A stretch of 62,295 bases of DNA from Chloroflexota bacterium (GTDB lineage: Bacteria > Chloroflexota > Anaerolineae > DTLA01): the NCBI GenBank assembly GCA_014874485.1, contig JADBJK010000014.1:1-62295 (forward strand), read 5' to 3'. The notes below the pieces were generated by a model. The model did not search any database. It had not been told where the DNA came from and saw only the letters and a list, made by a program, of their open reading frames with translations. Position 1 is the first letter of the stretch, and the number at the start of each line of letters is the position of its first letter. Position numbers and translations under genes: made by a program. Below are positions 1-8,664 of the stretch, in pieces.

Positions 1-30
1 AATCGTCGTAACAGGCCGCCACACTCGCCG

Positions 31-91
31 GGTGGTACACATCAAGGCGGCGATGGGTGGTACACATCACCCGACTATAGGTGGTACACAT
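31..91. repeat. Three spaced direct repeats, possible IS end
   Basis: The 12-mer ggtggtacacat occurs at 31-42, 56-67 and 80-91, with start-to-start spacing of 25 and 24 bp. Regularly spaced short direct repeats are typical of transposase-binding ends of multi-site IS elements (for example the IS21 group). The last copy stops about 15 bp before a truncated transposase gene begins, so it may be the end of an element inserted into that gene. The rest of the element lies outside the window. Confidence 0.45.
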
Positions 92-106
92 GCGGGCGGC
101 AATTGA

Positions 107-466
107 CACGGGTTCGTTCAGTCAGTGTTCAACAGTTACACAAAGGCCTTCAACAACATGTACGAGCGCAGTGGGACCCTGTTTGAGGGTCCCTATCGTG
201 CGATCCTCATTTCAGATGAGGTGTATATTCTCCATCTCTGCCGCTACATCCATCGTAATCCGGTAGAGGCGGGCTTGGTGGAGAGACCGGAGGATTGGCC
301 CTACTCCAATTACCTTGAGTGGATCGGAAGGCGTGGGGGCACGCTCTTGGATCGGGATTTCGTGACCGCTCGCTTTGAGCGGCCTGAAGCATACGCTCGC
401 TTCGTTATGGATTATGTGCCACCGGCGCACGTGGAAGACTCGGTGAGGCGAATTGCATGTGAGTAG
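107..466 (+). pseudogene. REP-associated Y1 transposase, 5'-truncated
   Basis: Encodes only the C-terminal half of a REP-associated (RAYT, IS200/IS605-like Y1) transposase. Recognisable blocks are FVQSVFNSYTKAFN, the RSGTLFEGPYRAIL block and RYIHRNPVEAGLV, which are the conserved C-terminal signatures of the family. The frame runs back only to a TGA at 104-106, so the N-terminal region with the HUH metal-binding motif is absent; the GTG at 125 is probably not a true start. The break coincides with spaced ggtggtacacat repeats just upstream, suggesting disruption by another element. A perfect REP-like palindrome lies 53 bp downstream (520-552), the arrangement expected of a RAYT gene beside its cognate repeat. 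Not expected to be active. Confidence 0.8.
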
Positions 467-519
467 CGACTCGCGTTCGGAGCGCGTTGGTGAGGAGCGC
501 GGGTGTGTGTGGGTCGTTC

Positions 520-552
520 ACGTGCGACGCACCTCCAAGGTGCGTCGCACGT
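520..552. repeat. REP-like palindrome, copy 1
   Basis: Perfect 15-bp arms (acgtgcgacgcacct and its complement) around a 3-nt cca loop. First of six related palindromes in the window sharing the core GCGACGCACC/GGTGCGTCGC (others at 20452, 20644, 26216, 54782 and 57634). It lies 53 bp after the RAYT transposase remnant. Confidence 0.85.
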
Positions 553-594
553 AATACCGCGGGATCAAGTGAGCAGTGGCGCTGGGGGTGAGGG

Positions 595-1734
595 GTGCGC
601 ATCGGGATTGACTACACGTCGGCGGCGCGGCAGAGCGCGGGCATCGGGCGGTTCACGCGGGAGTTGATCCGCGCGGCGATGGCGCTGGACACAGGGAACG
701 AGTACCGCCTGTTGGTGGCGGGCCGCCAGCCTATCGCCAAGGCCCACCTGCCCGGCACGGGCCGAGGCTTCCGTCTGGTGCAGACGCCGCTCTCGGAGCG
801 CAACCTGGTGCGGCTGTGGCACCGACTGCAAATCCCGCTGCCGGTGGAGGTGTTCCTGGGCCGCCTGGACGTCTTCCACTCGCCGGATTTCGTGCTGCCG
901 CCCGTGGCGCGAGCCGTGAAGGTGCTGACGATTCACGACCTGTCGTTCCTGCGCGTGCCCGAGTGCGCCGACCCGCGCCTGCGCTGGTACCTGGGGCAGG
1001 TGGTGCCGCGTTCGGTGCGGCGGGCCGATTTCCTCCTGGCCGATTCGGAGAGCACGCGCCGAGACTTGATAGAACTCCTGGGCGTGCCGCCCGACCGCGT
1101 GCAGGTCATCTACGGCGGCGTGGATGCGCGGTTCGCGCCGGTGGAGGACGCGGAGGCGCTGCGCCGTGTACGCGAGACGTATGCGGGCGGGCGGCCGTTC
1201 ATCCTCGCGGTCGGCACGCTGGAGCCGCGCAAGAACTATCCCACCCTGATCCGCGCGTTCGCGCAGGCGCGACAGGCGGCACGGCTTCCGCACGCCCTGG
1301 TCATCGTGGGGCGCAAGGGGTGGGTGTACGAACCGATTTTCGCCGCCGTGGACGAGTTGGGCCTGCACGACCACGTGCTGTTCCCCGGCTTCGTGCCCGA
1401 CGAGGAACTGCCCGTCCTGTACAGCGCGGCGGACGTGCTGGTTACGCCGTCGTTCTACGAGGGGTTCGGGCTGCCCGCACTGGAGGCGATGGCCTGCGGC
1501 ACGCCCGTCATCGTGTCCGATGTGTCATCGCTGCCCGAGGTGGTGGGCGACGCAGGCGTGCGCATAGACCCGCGCGACGAGGCGGGCCTGGCCGAGGCGA
1601 TGGTGCACGTGGTGCAGGATTCGGCCCTGCGCGCCGCCTTGCGTGCAGCGGGGTGGGAGCGGGCGCGTCGGTTCACGTGGGACGACGCGGCACGCGAATT
1701 GCTGGCCGTGTACGCTCGCGTGGGCGGCGGGTGA
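595..1734 (+). CDS. Glycosyltransferase family 4 (GT-B fold)
   Basis: A 379-residue GT-B glycosyltransferase of the GT4/glycosyl-transferase-group-1 type, which moves a sugar from a nucleotide-sugar donor to an acceptor, usually for cell-surface glycan. The N-terminal acceptor domain opens with [19 protein letters not shown]; the C-terminal donor domain carries [18 protein letters not shown] and the [18 protein letters not shown] block with the conserved E-x7-E pair. The GTG start at 595 follows a purine-rich gggggtgaggg at 584-594. Donor and acceptor cannot be told. It stands alone, ending 2 bp before the convergent peptidase gene. Confidence 0.9.
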   Translation: MRIGIDYTSAARQSAGIGRFTRELIRAAMALDTGNEYRLLVAGRQPIAKAHLPGTGRGFRLVQTPLSERNLVRLWHRLQIPLPVEVFLGRLDVFHSPDFVLPPVARAVKVLTIHDLSFLRVPECADPRLRWYLGQVVPRSVRRADFLLADSESTRRDLIELLGVPPDRVQVIYGGVDARFAPVEDAEALRRVRETYAGGRPFILAVGTLEPRKNYPTLIRAFAQARQAARLPHALVIVGRKGWVYEPIFAAVDELGLHDHVLFPGFVPDEELPVLYSAADVLVTPSFYEGFGLPALEAMACGTPVIVSDVSSLPEVVGDAGVRIDPRDEAGLAEAMVHVVQDSALRAALRAAGWERARRFTWDDAARELLAVYARVGGG

Positions 1735-1736
1735 GG

Positions 1737-2894
1737 CTAGCCGTCCAGTTCGCGCAGGAGCGCCCACAGGAAGGCTTCGCTGCGGGCCAACACGTCCGCG
1801 TCCAGGTTTTCCACCGTGTCCGTGGGACGGTGCCACTCGGTGAGCACCCCGCCCGGCGGCGCCGAAGTCAGCGTGAGCACGCGGAAGCCGTGCAAGACGC
1901 CAATCGCGCCTTCCGTGTACGCGCCCGAGAAGGTATCGCCCTCAGCGCCCAGGTCTGGGTGGCTGGCGGCGATGCGTTGGGCCAGCGCGACCAGGTCGGG
2001 GTCGCTCGGCGCGGGCACAAGGAAGGTCTCGCGGGTGATGTACACCGGACGGCCCCGGCTCCCGACGCCGTCCAGCGCGATCCAGACGGCGCGGCCCAGT
2101 TCGGCCTTGTGCGCCCGCGCGAAGGCGTCGGCTCCGTAGCATCCCACTTCCTCGCACCCGCTGAGCACAGCCCAGACCTCCGTGTGCGCCAGCGGTTCGG
2201 CCCGCAGGCGTTCCGCCGTGTGCAAGACGATGCCCACGGCGCTGGCGTTGTCGTTCGCGCCCGCGGTGAACGGCGTCCGGTCGGCCTGAATCGTGAGGGC
2301 GAGTATCCCGGCGAGGAGCGACGCCAGCGGGAGCGATGCGGCCCGCCAGCCGAACCCCTGTGTGCCAACGCCGACGGCGAACATCACGAGCAACAGAACG
2401 CTGGCTGCCAGACCGAGGGGAACCAATGTCTTGAACAGGCGCAGCCAGGCGTCGGTGGAGAAGACAAGCGGCGTGCGATGGGTATCCAGGTGGCCCAGCA
2501 GGACGACGCGCGTCTTGACCGCGCCCGTTGGCGAGATGCGCGCCCAGACGTTCTGGCTGCGGCCCTTGGGCAGCACGGCGCGGAACGGATTGGGGCGGAA
2601 GGCCAGTTCCAGCAGCACGGAGCCGATGGCGATGAGGGCGAGCACGAGCGCGGCGATGGCTCCCGGCCTTCCCCCGAGCCAGAACAGGATGGCGCCGACG
2701 AGCATGAGCGCCGAGAAGAGCACATACGGATGCCAGGCGGATTTCGCGCTGGTGAACGGTTCCACCGTCGGCTCCAGTCCCAGGTCGCGCAGGACGTCGG
2801 CGGCGTACCGGGCGGCTCGCGCCTCGTCGGGCGTCGTGGAGCCGCGCGGCCCGATGGTTTCGGCCAGGTAGCGAACGTGATCCATGGCGGTCAT
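1737..2894 (-). CDS. Membrane-embedded M28 family zinc peptidase
   Basis: A 385-residue M28-type aminopeptidase/carboxypeptidase-like metalloprotease. Zinc-site motifs are HLDTHR (His135/Asp137), GANDNASA (bridging Asp), LSGCEEVG (general-base and ligand Glu) and a late EWHRPTD histidine. Four hydrophobic segments are present: a pair at about 55-100, and a pair lying between the HLD and GANDN motifs, so the catalytic domain is split by membrane segments. The ATG at 2894 is chosen because AGGAGG (minus strand, 2903-2908) sits 8 nt upstream; an open frame extends to 3008 without a ribosome site. It follows the S41 protease gene on the same strand. Confidence 0.87.
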   Translation of the reverse strand: MTAMDHVRYLAETIGPRGSTTPDEARAARYAADVLRDLGLEPTVEPFTSAKSAWHPYVLFSALMLVGAILFWLGGRPGAIAALVLALIAIGSVLLELAFRPNPFRAVLPKGRSQNVWARISPTGAVKTRVVLLGHLDTHRTPLVFSTDAWLRLFKTLVPLGLAASVLLLVMFAVGVGTQGFGWRAASLPLASLLAGILALTIQADRTPFTAGANDNASAVGIVLHTAERLRAEPLAHTEVWAVLSGCEEVGCYGADAFARAHKAELGRAVWIALDGVGSRGRPVYITRETFLVPAPSDPDLVALAQRIAASHPDLGAEGDTFSGAYTEGAIGVLHGFRVLTLTSAPPGGVLTEWHRPTDTVENLDADVLARSEAFLWALLRELDG

Positions 2895-2986
2895 GGCGGT
2901 TGCCTCCTGTATGTGATGTAAGCGCGCCCCTGTCGGGGCGAGAACGCCCGGCGGTTCGCTTGCCCGTGCCCGCCTGGCACGGCGTC

Positions 2987-4291
2987 TCAATTCACGGCGG
3001 CAGGGCACTGGCGGTCGGGTACGGTGGTCGCGGCGCTGAAGGTGGGCGCGGCCACCGTCGTCCGACCCGACAGAATCTGAATCGCGCGCGCAAGTTGGGT
3101 GTCGCCGGCTTTCTCAATCTCATCGGGCGCCAACTTCCCCGAATCCGCAGGCGTCAGGATGCGCCCATCGGTGGGCAGCGCCACCAACTCGTCCGGCGTA
3201 ATCCCCTCGCGGCGGAGGCTGCGCCCGCTGGGGGTGAGCCATTGGCCCGTCCCCAGCAGCACGGCCGAGCCGTCGCTGAGGTTGAACGTCGTCAGGATGG
3301 TGCCCGTGCCGAAGGTGGGCTGGCCGACGATGACGCCTCGCTTTTGGTCCTGGATGGCGCCCGCGAAGATTTCGGATGCGCTGGCCGAGCCTTCGTTCAC
3401 CAGCACGGCGATGGGGATGTCCACGGCCAAGCCGCCCTCTTCCACCGGGTAGGGCTTGCGGGTCCCGTCGCGCCGCCCCTCCAGCACTACGTTGCCCGAC
3501 GCCAGGAACTGGCTGGCGACGGACACAGCCTGGTCCAGCAGGCCGCCTGGGTTGTTGCGCACGTCCACGATGAGCGCCTGGGCACCGGCGGCCTTGGCGG
3601 CGGCGATGGCGTCCTTCAGGCCGGGCAGGGCGGTCGCGCTGAACTGGCTGATGCGGATGTGGGCGATGTGGGTTTCGGGAATCATGGCCCATGAGACGGC
3701 GGCGATTCGGATGATTTCGCGCACGATGGTGAATTCCAAGAGCGAGGCGCTGCCCGGGCGCATGATGGTCAGCCTGACTTGGGACCCTTCGGGGCCTCGG
3801 ATGCGGGCCACGACCTCGTCCAGCGACAGGCCGGCGGTGTCCTCGCCGTCCACGCGGATGACGTAATCGCCGGCCTGGATGCCGGCCTGCTGGGCGGGCG
3901 AGCCGTCAAAGGGGGCGATGATGATGGGGCGACCGTCGCGCATGCCGATCTCCGCGCCGATGCCGGAGTACTTCCCCGTCATGCTCACGCGCTCCTCGGC
4001 CAGGTCCTTCGGCGTGAGGAAGCGCGTGTGGCCGATGTCTCCGAGGGAATCCAGCATCCCGCGGATGGCCCCGTAGGTCATGGCCTTCGGGTCCAGCGCC
4101 GTCGGGTCCACGAAGTTCTCCTGGGCGATGTTCCACGCCTCCCAGAAGACGGAAAACTGCTGCTCAACGCTGGCGGGCTGCTGCTGGTAGCGGGCGATCA
4201 TCCACCCGCGGGCCAAGAAACCGGCCCCAAAAGCGCCGATGATGAGGGCAAACACGACAAAAGCCGAAAGCACATACCGGGTTGTGCGCAA
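2987..4291 (-). CDS. S41 (C-terminal processing) peptidase with PDZ domain
   Basis: A 434-residue tail-specific-protease family member: N-terminal signal anchor (about 7-27), a helical region, a PDZ domain (about 105-190, containing GSPAQQAGIQAGDYVI) and an S41 catalytic core. The nucleophile block NEGSASASEIF is intact (Ser302). The usual catalytic-lysine motif TFGKG reads TFGTG here, so the Ser/Lys dyad is not canonical. Likely secreted or membrane-anchored and acting on extracytoplasmic proteins if active. It lies 31 bp downstream of ppa on the same strand and probably shares its promoter. Confidence 0.88.
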   Translation of the reverse strand: MRTTRYVLSAFVVFALIIGAFGAGFLARGWMIARYQQQPASVEQQFSVFWEAWNIAQENFVDPTALDPKAMTYGAIRGMLDSLGDIGHTRFLTPKDLAEERVSMTGKYSGIGAEIGMRDGRPIIIAPFDGSPAQQAGIQAGDYVIRVDGEDTAGLSLDEVVARIRGPEGSQVRLTIMRPGSASLLEFTIVREIIRIAAVSWAMIPETHIAHIRISQFSATALPGLKDAIAAAKAAGAQALIVDVRNNPGGLLDQAVSVASQFLASGNVVLEGRRDGTRKPYPVEEGGLAVDIPIAVLVNEGSASASEIFAGAIQDQKRGVIVGQPTFGTGTILTTFNLSDGSAVLLGTGQWLTPSGRSLRREGITPDELVALPTDGRILTPADSGKLAPDEIEKAGDTQLARAIQILSGRTTVAAPTFSAATTVPDRQCPAAVN

Positions 4292-4322
4292 TCTTCACCT
4301 CCAGGTGGGGCATCGTCAGGAA

Positions 4323-4859
4323 TTACCGAAACCGCATGCCTTCCTTGCTGTAGAGTTCCACGGCGTGGCGAATGTGCTCGTAGGCGGCTTCGCGCGGCTC
4401 CCAGCCGATGGGCTTGACACGGGTCTCCTCCAGGTCCTTGTACACCGAGAAGAAGTGAGCCACCTCGCGCAGGAAGTGGGGCGGGACGTCCTCCAGGTCG
4501 CGGATTTCGGTGTAGAGGGGGTCCGACGCGGGCACGGCGAGTATCTTGTCGTCGGGGAGGTCCTTGTCCATCATGCGGAAGAAGCCGACGGGCCGCGCCT
4601 CCAGGACACAGCCGGGGAATGTCGGCTCGTTGATCATCACGAGGACGTCCAGCGGGTCGCCGTCTTCGTAGTGGGTGCGCGGGATGAGGCCGTAGTCGCC
4701 GGGATAGTACAGGGATGAAAACAGGACGCGGTTCAGTTTGATGACGCCGCGAGTCTTGTCGTACTCGTACTTGTTGCGGCTGCCCTTGGGGATTTCCACG
4801 ATGACGTTGATGACTTCGGGCCAGTCGGGTCCCACGGGAAGTTCGTGCCACAGGTTCAT
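4323..4859 (-). CDS. ppa: Inorganic pyrophosphatase, family I
   Basis: A 178-residue soluble family I pyrophosphatase that hydrolyses PPi to two phosphates and pulls biosynthetic reactions forward. The signature YEDGDPLDVLV supplies the metal-binding aspartates; the N-terminal EIPKGSRNKYEYD and the GDYGLIPRT block are also typical, and the length matches the bacterial family. The ATG at 4859 has a gggggtg purine run just upstream. It is first in a ppa / S41 / M28 minus-strand cluster with a good promoter at 4893-4921. Confidence 0.97.
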   Translation of the reverse strand: MNLWHELPVGPDWPEVINVIVEIPKGSRNKYEYDKTRGVIKLNRVLFSSLYYPGDYGLIPRTHYEDGDPLDVLVMINEPTFPGCVLEARPVGFFRMMDKDLPDDKILAVPASDPLYTEIRDLEDVPPHFLREVAHFFSVYKDLEETRVKPIGWEPREAAYEHIRHAVELYSKEGMRFR

Positions 4860-4892
4860 GTTCGCACCCCCATCAGCGGTCTGTGTACGGGC

Positions 4893-4921
4893 ATTCTATG
4901 CGCGGGTGGCGCGGGCGTCAA
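4893..4921 (-). promoter_or_regulatory. Sigma-A promoter for ppa
   Basis: Minus strand TTGACG (4916-4921), 17-bp spacer, TAGAAT (4893-4898), about 35 bp upstream of the ppa ATG. Confidence 0.7.
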
Positions 4922-4939
4922 GTTGCGCACGGGGCGGCG

Positions 4940-5184
4940 GTTTACCCCTGTCATCCCCCGGCCCCTTCTCTCCCCGCAAGCGGGGCTACCCCTCTCATCC
5001 CCCGGCCCCTTCTCTCCCCGCAGGCGGGGTCTACCCCTCTCATCCCCCGGCCCCTTCTCTCCCCGCAGGCGGGGTCTACCCCTCTCATCCCCCGGCCCCT
5101 TCTCTCCCCGCAGGCGGGGTCTACCCCTCTCATCCCCCGGCCCCTTCTCTCCCCGCAGGCGGGGAAAGAAGGGGAGAAGGGCGG
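4940..5184. repeat. 45-bp tandem repeat array, five units
   Basis: Units start at 4952, 4996, 5041, 5086 and 5131 (one 44 bp, the others 45 bp), each carrying catcccccggccccttctct followed by ccccgcaggcgggg. The last unit ends in a longer hairpin with ggggaaagaaggggagaagg. Because 45 is divisible by three, the array leaves several frames open as Pro/Ser-rich repeats, but these have no credible start and I regard it as non-coding. It fills the gap between the divergent ppa and signal-peptidase-like genes. Confidence 0.9.
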
Positions 5185-5194
5185 GGCGGCGATT

Positions 5195-5223
5195 TTGTCA
5201 GGCGGCGCGTTTTCGGGTATTGT
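5195..5223 (+). promoter_or_regulatory. Sigma-A promoter for the lspA-like gene
   Basis: TTGTCA (5195-5200), 17-bp spacer, TATTGT (5218-5223), ending 27 bp before the ATG at 5251. Confidence 0.55.
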
Positions 5224-5250
5224 AGGACGCAATCTTTCGCCGAGGTGGAC

Positions 5251-5817
5251 ATGAGCAAACGGACACTGGAGCGCGTGGCGGTCATTGGGATTGGCGTGGG
5301 ACTTTTTGCACTGGACTGGGCGGCGAAGGCGGTGGCCGAGCGGTCGCTGGTCTTCGGTGCCGAGCCGATTCCCTCGCCGATTCCGTTCGTCTCCTGGTAC
5401 TTGAGTTACAACGAGGGGTATCACTACATCTTCGGGGCGCTGGGGCCGTACCGATGGATCGCGGGCGCGTCGCTGGTGCTGGCGGTGGGGATGGTGGCGT
5501 ACCTGCTGCGCTGGGCGGGGCAGATGGACGCGACGGCGCCCGCGCGCAAGGTGGTGCTCGTCATGGCGACGCTCCTGGTCGGTGCGCTGAGCAATCCCGT
5601 GGAGATTCTGTTGCGTGGCCACGCCACGGATTTCTTCCGGGTGCGCGGGTTCCCGTGGACGGCGAACCTGTGCGATCAGTACGTGAACCTCATCGTGTAC
5701 GTGCTGACGCCGATTCTGCTGGTGCTGGTCTGGCGCGGGGGAGATAAGCCGCGAGGGGCTGTGGACGCACCGCAGGGAGCGGAGCCTGTAGAAGAGGGCG
5801 AGGGCGCCAACACATAG
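5251..5817 (+). CDS. Signal peptidase II-like membrane protein (divergent)
   Basis: A 188-residue protein with four predicted membrane helices that resembles lipoprotein signal peptidase (LspA), the aspartyl protease that removes prolipoprotein signal peptides. Matching landmarks in order: LDWAAK (D-x3-K), YNEGYHYIFG (N-x-G...F), GALSNPVE, HATDFF (first catalytic Asp) and ANLCDQY (second catalytic Asp). The normally strict N-x2-DR segment reads NPVE, so it is a diverged member. Start at 5251: ATG with gaggtgg at 5242-5248. The same frame is open upstream through the tandem repeats, but no ribosome site supports that extension. Convergent with valS. Confidence 0.68.
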   Translation: MSKRTLERVAVIGIGVGLFALDWAAKAVAERSLVFGAEPIPSPIPFVSWYLSYNEGYHYIFGALGPYRWIAGASLVLAVGMVAYLLRWAGQMDATAPARKVVLVMATLLVGALSNPVEILLRGHATDFFRVRGFPWTANLCDQYVNLIVYVLTPILLVLVWRGGDKPRGAVDAPQGAEPVEEGEGANT

Positions 5818-5837
5818 GGCGAACGCGTGGCGAACAC

Positions 5838-5860
5838 GGGGCGAACACGAGGTTCGCCCC
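5838..5860. terminator. Hairpin between convergent genes
   Basis: ggggcgaa (5838-5845) pairs with ttcgcccc (5853-5860) in the 93-bp gap between the convergent lspA-like and valS genes. There is no clear T-run on either side, so termination is only a suggestion. Confidence 0.35.
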
Positions 5861-5910
5861 TGCGGTTGTCATCCCAGGGGTGCAGGCGCGCCCCTGTGTG
5901 CCGAATCTGC

Positions 5911-8640
5911 CTACGCGCCCAGCACGCGCACCTGCTCCTCCAGGCGGGCGCGGCGATCGCGGAGCGCGGCCAGTTTCTCCCGCTCCTCCTCCACCACGTC
6001 TTCCGGGGCCTTGCGGATGAACCCCTCGTTGGCCAGCAGTTTCTCCGAGCGGGCGATGTCGGCGGTAACGCGCTCCAATTCCTTCGCCAGGCGGGCGCGC
6101 TCCTTGTCCACGTCCACCATGCCCGCCAGCGGCAGGTACACCTCCACGCCCGGGAACACCAGCGCCAGCGCCTTGTCGGGGCGGCGGGCCAGCGACGGGG
6201 CCAACTCCAGCCGCTCCGGGTCCAGCCGGGCCAGGCGCACCAGGATGTCGCGCTGGGACGCGAACGTGGCGTAGAACGCGCCGGCGGCGATGTGCGCCTC
6301 TATCGGCTTGCCCGCCTCCACGTTGTACTCGGCGCGGGCGTTGCGGATGGCGCGGACGGCGTCCATGAGCGCGCCCATCTCGCGCTCGGCGTCCTCATCG
6401 CGGGGGCCGGGTTCGGGCCACGGCGCGACGATGAGCGCCTCGCCCTCGTGGGGCAGGTTCTGCCAGATTTCCTCGGTTACGAAGGGCATGAACGGGTGCA
6501 GGAGGCGCAGGGTGCGCTCCAGCACGTGCACCAGCACCGACAGGGCAGCCTGCTTTGACGCCAACCGTGCGGTCGCGTCGGCATGCGACTCCGCCTCGGC
6601 GTACAACCGCGGCTTGGTGGCCTCAATGTACCAGTCGCAGTACTCGCCCCACAGGAACTCGTAGATTTGGCGGCCGGCCTCGCCGAACTGGTAGTCCTCC
6701 ATCAGGCGATTGACCTCGGCGATGAGGCGGTTGTGTCGGCTGAGTATCCAGCGGTCCACCGGCTCCAGCGGGAGCGTCCAGGGGTCCGTGGCCAGCGGCT
6801 CGTCGCCCAGGTTGGACAGGACGAACCGCGCCGCGTTCCAAATCTTGTTGGCGAAGTTGCGGTTGGACGCGATGCGCTCGGGCGAGAGTTTCATGTCCTG
6901 GCCTGGGGTGCTGCCGGTAACCAGGGTGAAGCGCAGGGCGTCGGCCCCGTACTCGTCAATCACGTTGAGCGGGTCGTACTTGTCGGCGTCGGGCATGGAC
7001 TTGGATATCTTCTTGCCCTGGGCGTTGCGCACCAGGCCGTGCAGGTACACCACGCGGTAGGGGACCTCGCCGGTCATGGCCAGGCCCAGCATGATTTCCC
7101 GCGCCACCCAGAAGAACAGGATGTCGTAGCCGGTCTCGCGCACCGTCGTCGGGTAGAAGTAGCGCATGTCTTCGGTGTCGTCGGGCCAGCCCAGCGTGGA
7201 GAAGGGCCAGAGGCCCGACGAGAACCACGTGTCCAGCACGTCGGGGTCCTGGTGGATGTTCTTGCTGCCGCAGGAGCCGCACGCCGTCGGGTCGGTAACG
7301 CCGGTGGTCTGCGCGCCGCAGTCGTCGCAGCACCAGACAGGGATGCGGTGGCCCCACCACAGTTGGCGTGAGATGCACCAGTCGCGGATGTTCTCCATCC
7401 AGTTGGTGTAGATTTTGACGAAGCGCTCGGGCACGATGCGGATGCGGCCATCCTGGACGGCCTGGAGCGCCGGCTCGGCCAGGGGCTTGATGCGCACGAA
7501 CCACTGGGTGGAGATGCGCGGCTCAATGATGGTGTGGCATCGCTGGCAGGTGCCCACGGCGTGGGTGTACGGCTCAATCTTGACTAGGAGCCCCTCTTTC
7601 TCTAGGTCGGCCACCAGGTTGCGGCGGCACTCAAACCGGTCCTGCCCCCGATACGGGCCGGCCAGTTCGTTCATGCGGCTCTCCTCGTCCATGACGATGG
7701 GCGCGTCCAGCCCGTGCTGCAGGCCGATTTCGTAGTCGGTGGGGTCGTGGGCGGGCGTAACCTTGACCGCGCCTGTGCCGAAGGCCGTGTCCACCGTCAG
7801 GCTGCCGATGACGGGGATGACGCGGCCGATGGCGGGCAGGACCGCCTGCCGTCCGATGAGGCCCGCGTGGCGGTCGTCGTTGGGGTTCACGGCCACGGCG
7901 GTGTCGCCCAGGATGGTCTCGGGGCGGGTGGTCGCCACCTGGATGAACTCGGTTGCGCCCTCGGCCCAGCGGCCGCTGCCCCACTCGTGCCGCGGCCCGT
8001 CCCAGTCGCCGTTGAGCAGGGGGTAGCGGACGTACCAGAGGCTGGTGGCCTGCTCTTCATGCTCCACTTCCAGGTCCGAGATGGCCGACGTGCAGCGCGG
8101 GCACCAGTTGACCAGGTACGTGCCTCTGTAGATGAGGCCGCGCTCGTACAGGCGCACGAAGGCGGTGCGGACGGCGCGCGACAGCCCTTCGTCCAGGGTG
8201 AACCGCTCGCGCTCCCAGTCGCACGAGACGCCGAGTTTGCGGTGCTGGTCGGTGATGCGGCGATGGTAGATGTGCTTCCACTCCCAGCACTTTTCAATGA
8301 ATTTCTCGCGGCCCAGGTCGTGGCGGGTGAGGCCCTGCTTGGCCAGTTCGCGCTCCACCACGGCCTGCGTGGCGATGCCCGCGTGGTCCGAGCCAGGGAG
8401 GAACAGAGTCGGCTCGCCACGCATGCGGTGCCAGCGGGTCATGAGGTCCTCAATGGCGGCGGTGATGGCGTGGCCCAGGTGCAGCGCGCCCGTAACGTTG
8501 GGCGGGGGCATGGTGATGGTCCAGGGCTTCTTCGCCGGATCAATGCGCGGGCGGAAGTAGCCCCGCGATTCCCACCACTCGTAGATGCGCTGCTCGGTGG
8601 CGGTTGGGTCGTAGGTTTTCGGCATCTCTTTGGGACTCAT
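5911..8640 (-). CDS. valS: Valine--tRNA ligase
   Basis: A 909-residue class I synthetase that charges tRNA-Val. Visible elements: the HIGH-type motif in PPPNVTGALHLGHA, the CP1 editing domain, a Cys4 zinc-like segment (WCCDDCG...CGSCG), the KMSKS-type motif GKKISKSMPD, the anticodon-binding domain, and the C-terminal coiled-coil tRNA-binding arm (last ~65 residues, rich in EKERAR-type heptads) characteristic of ValRS. Start: ATG at 8640 with ggaggt 6 nt upstream; an 8-codon longer frame lacks a ribosome site. A promoter and T-box leader lie upstream, so expression should rise when uncharged tRNA-Val accumulates. Confidence 0.97.
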   Translation of the reverse strand: MSPKEMPKTYDPTATEQRIYEWWESRGYFRPRIDPAKKPWTITMPPPNVTGALHLGHAITAAIEDLMTRWHRMRGEPTLFLPGSDHAGIATQAVVERELAKQGLTRHDLGREKFIEKCWEWKHIYHRRITDQHRKLGVSCDWERERFTLDEGLSRAVRTAFVRLYERGLIYRGTYLVNWCPRCTSAISDLEVEHEEQATSLWYVRYPLLNGDWDGPRHEWGSGRWAEGATEFIQVATTRPETILGDTAVAVNPNDDRHAGLIGRQAVLPAIGRVIPVIGSLTVDTAFGTGAVKVTPAHDPTDYEIGLQHGLDAPIVMDEESRMNELAGPYRGQDRFECRRNLVADLEKEGLLVKIEPYTHAVGTCQRCHTIIEPRISTQWFVRIKPLAEPALQAVQDGRIRIVPERFVKIYTNWMENIRDWCISRQLWWGHRIPVWCCDDCGAQTTGVTDPTACGSCGSKNIHQDPDVLDTWFSSGLWPFSTLGWPDDTEDMRYFYPTTVRETGYDILFFWVAREIMLGLAMTGEVPYRVVYLHGLVRNAQGKKISKSMPDADKYDPLNVIDEYGADALRFTLVTGSTPGQDMKLSPERIASNRNFANKIWNAARFVLSNLGDEPLATDPWTLPLEPVDRWILSRHNRLIAEVNRLMEDYQFGEAGRQIYEFLWGEYCDWYIEATKPRLYAEAESHADATARLASKQAALSVLVHVLERTLRLLHPFMPFVTEEIWQNLPHEGEALIVAPWPEPGPRDEDAEREMGALMDAVRAIRNARAEYNVEAGKPIEAHIAAGAFYATFASQRDILVRLARLDPERLELAPSLARRPDKALALVFPGVEVYLPLAGMVDVDKERARLAKELERVTADIARSEKLLANEGFIRKAPEDVVEEEREKLAALRDRRARLEEQVRVLGA

Positions 8641-8664
8641 GATAGCACCTCCAGGGTATAGCAT

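Noticed and set aside
4738-5250. Open frames through the 45-bp repeats giving Pro/Ser-rich proteins, including an N-terminal extension of the lspA-like gene
   Set aside because: The repeat length is a multiple of three, so frames stay open by arithmetic. No ribosome site supports them, and the ATG at 5251 has a promoter and a ribosome site.
8641-8664. Earlier valS start at 8664
   Set aside because: The eight extra codons overlap the ribosome site that serves the ATG at 8640.
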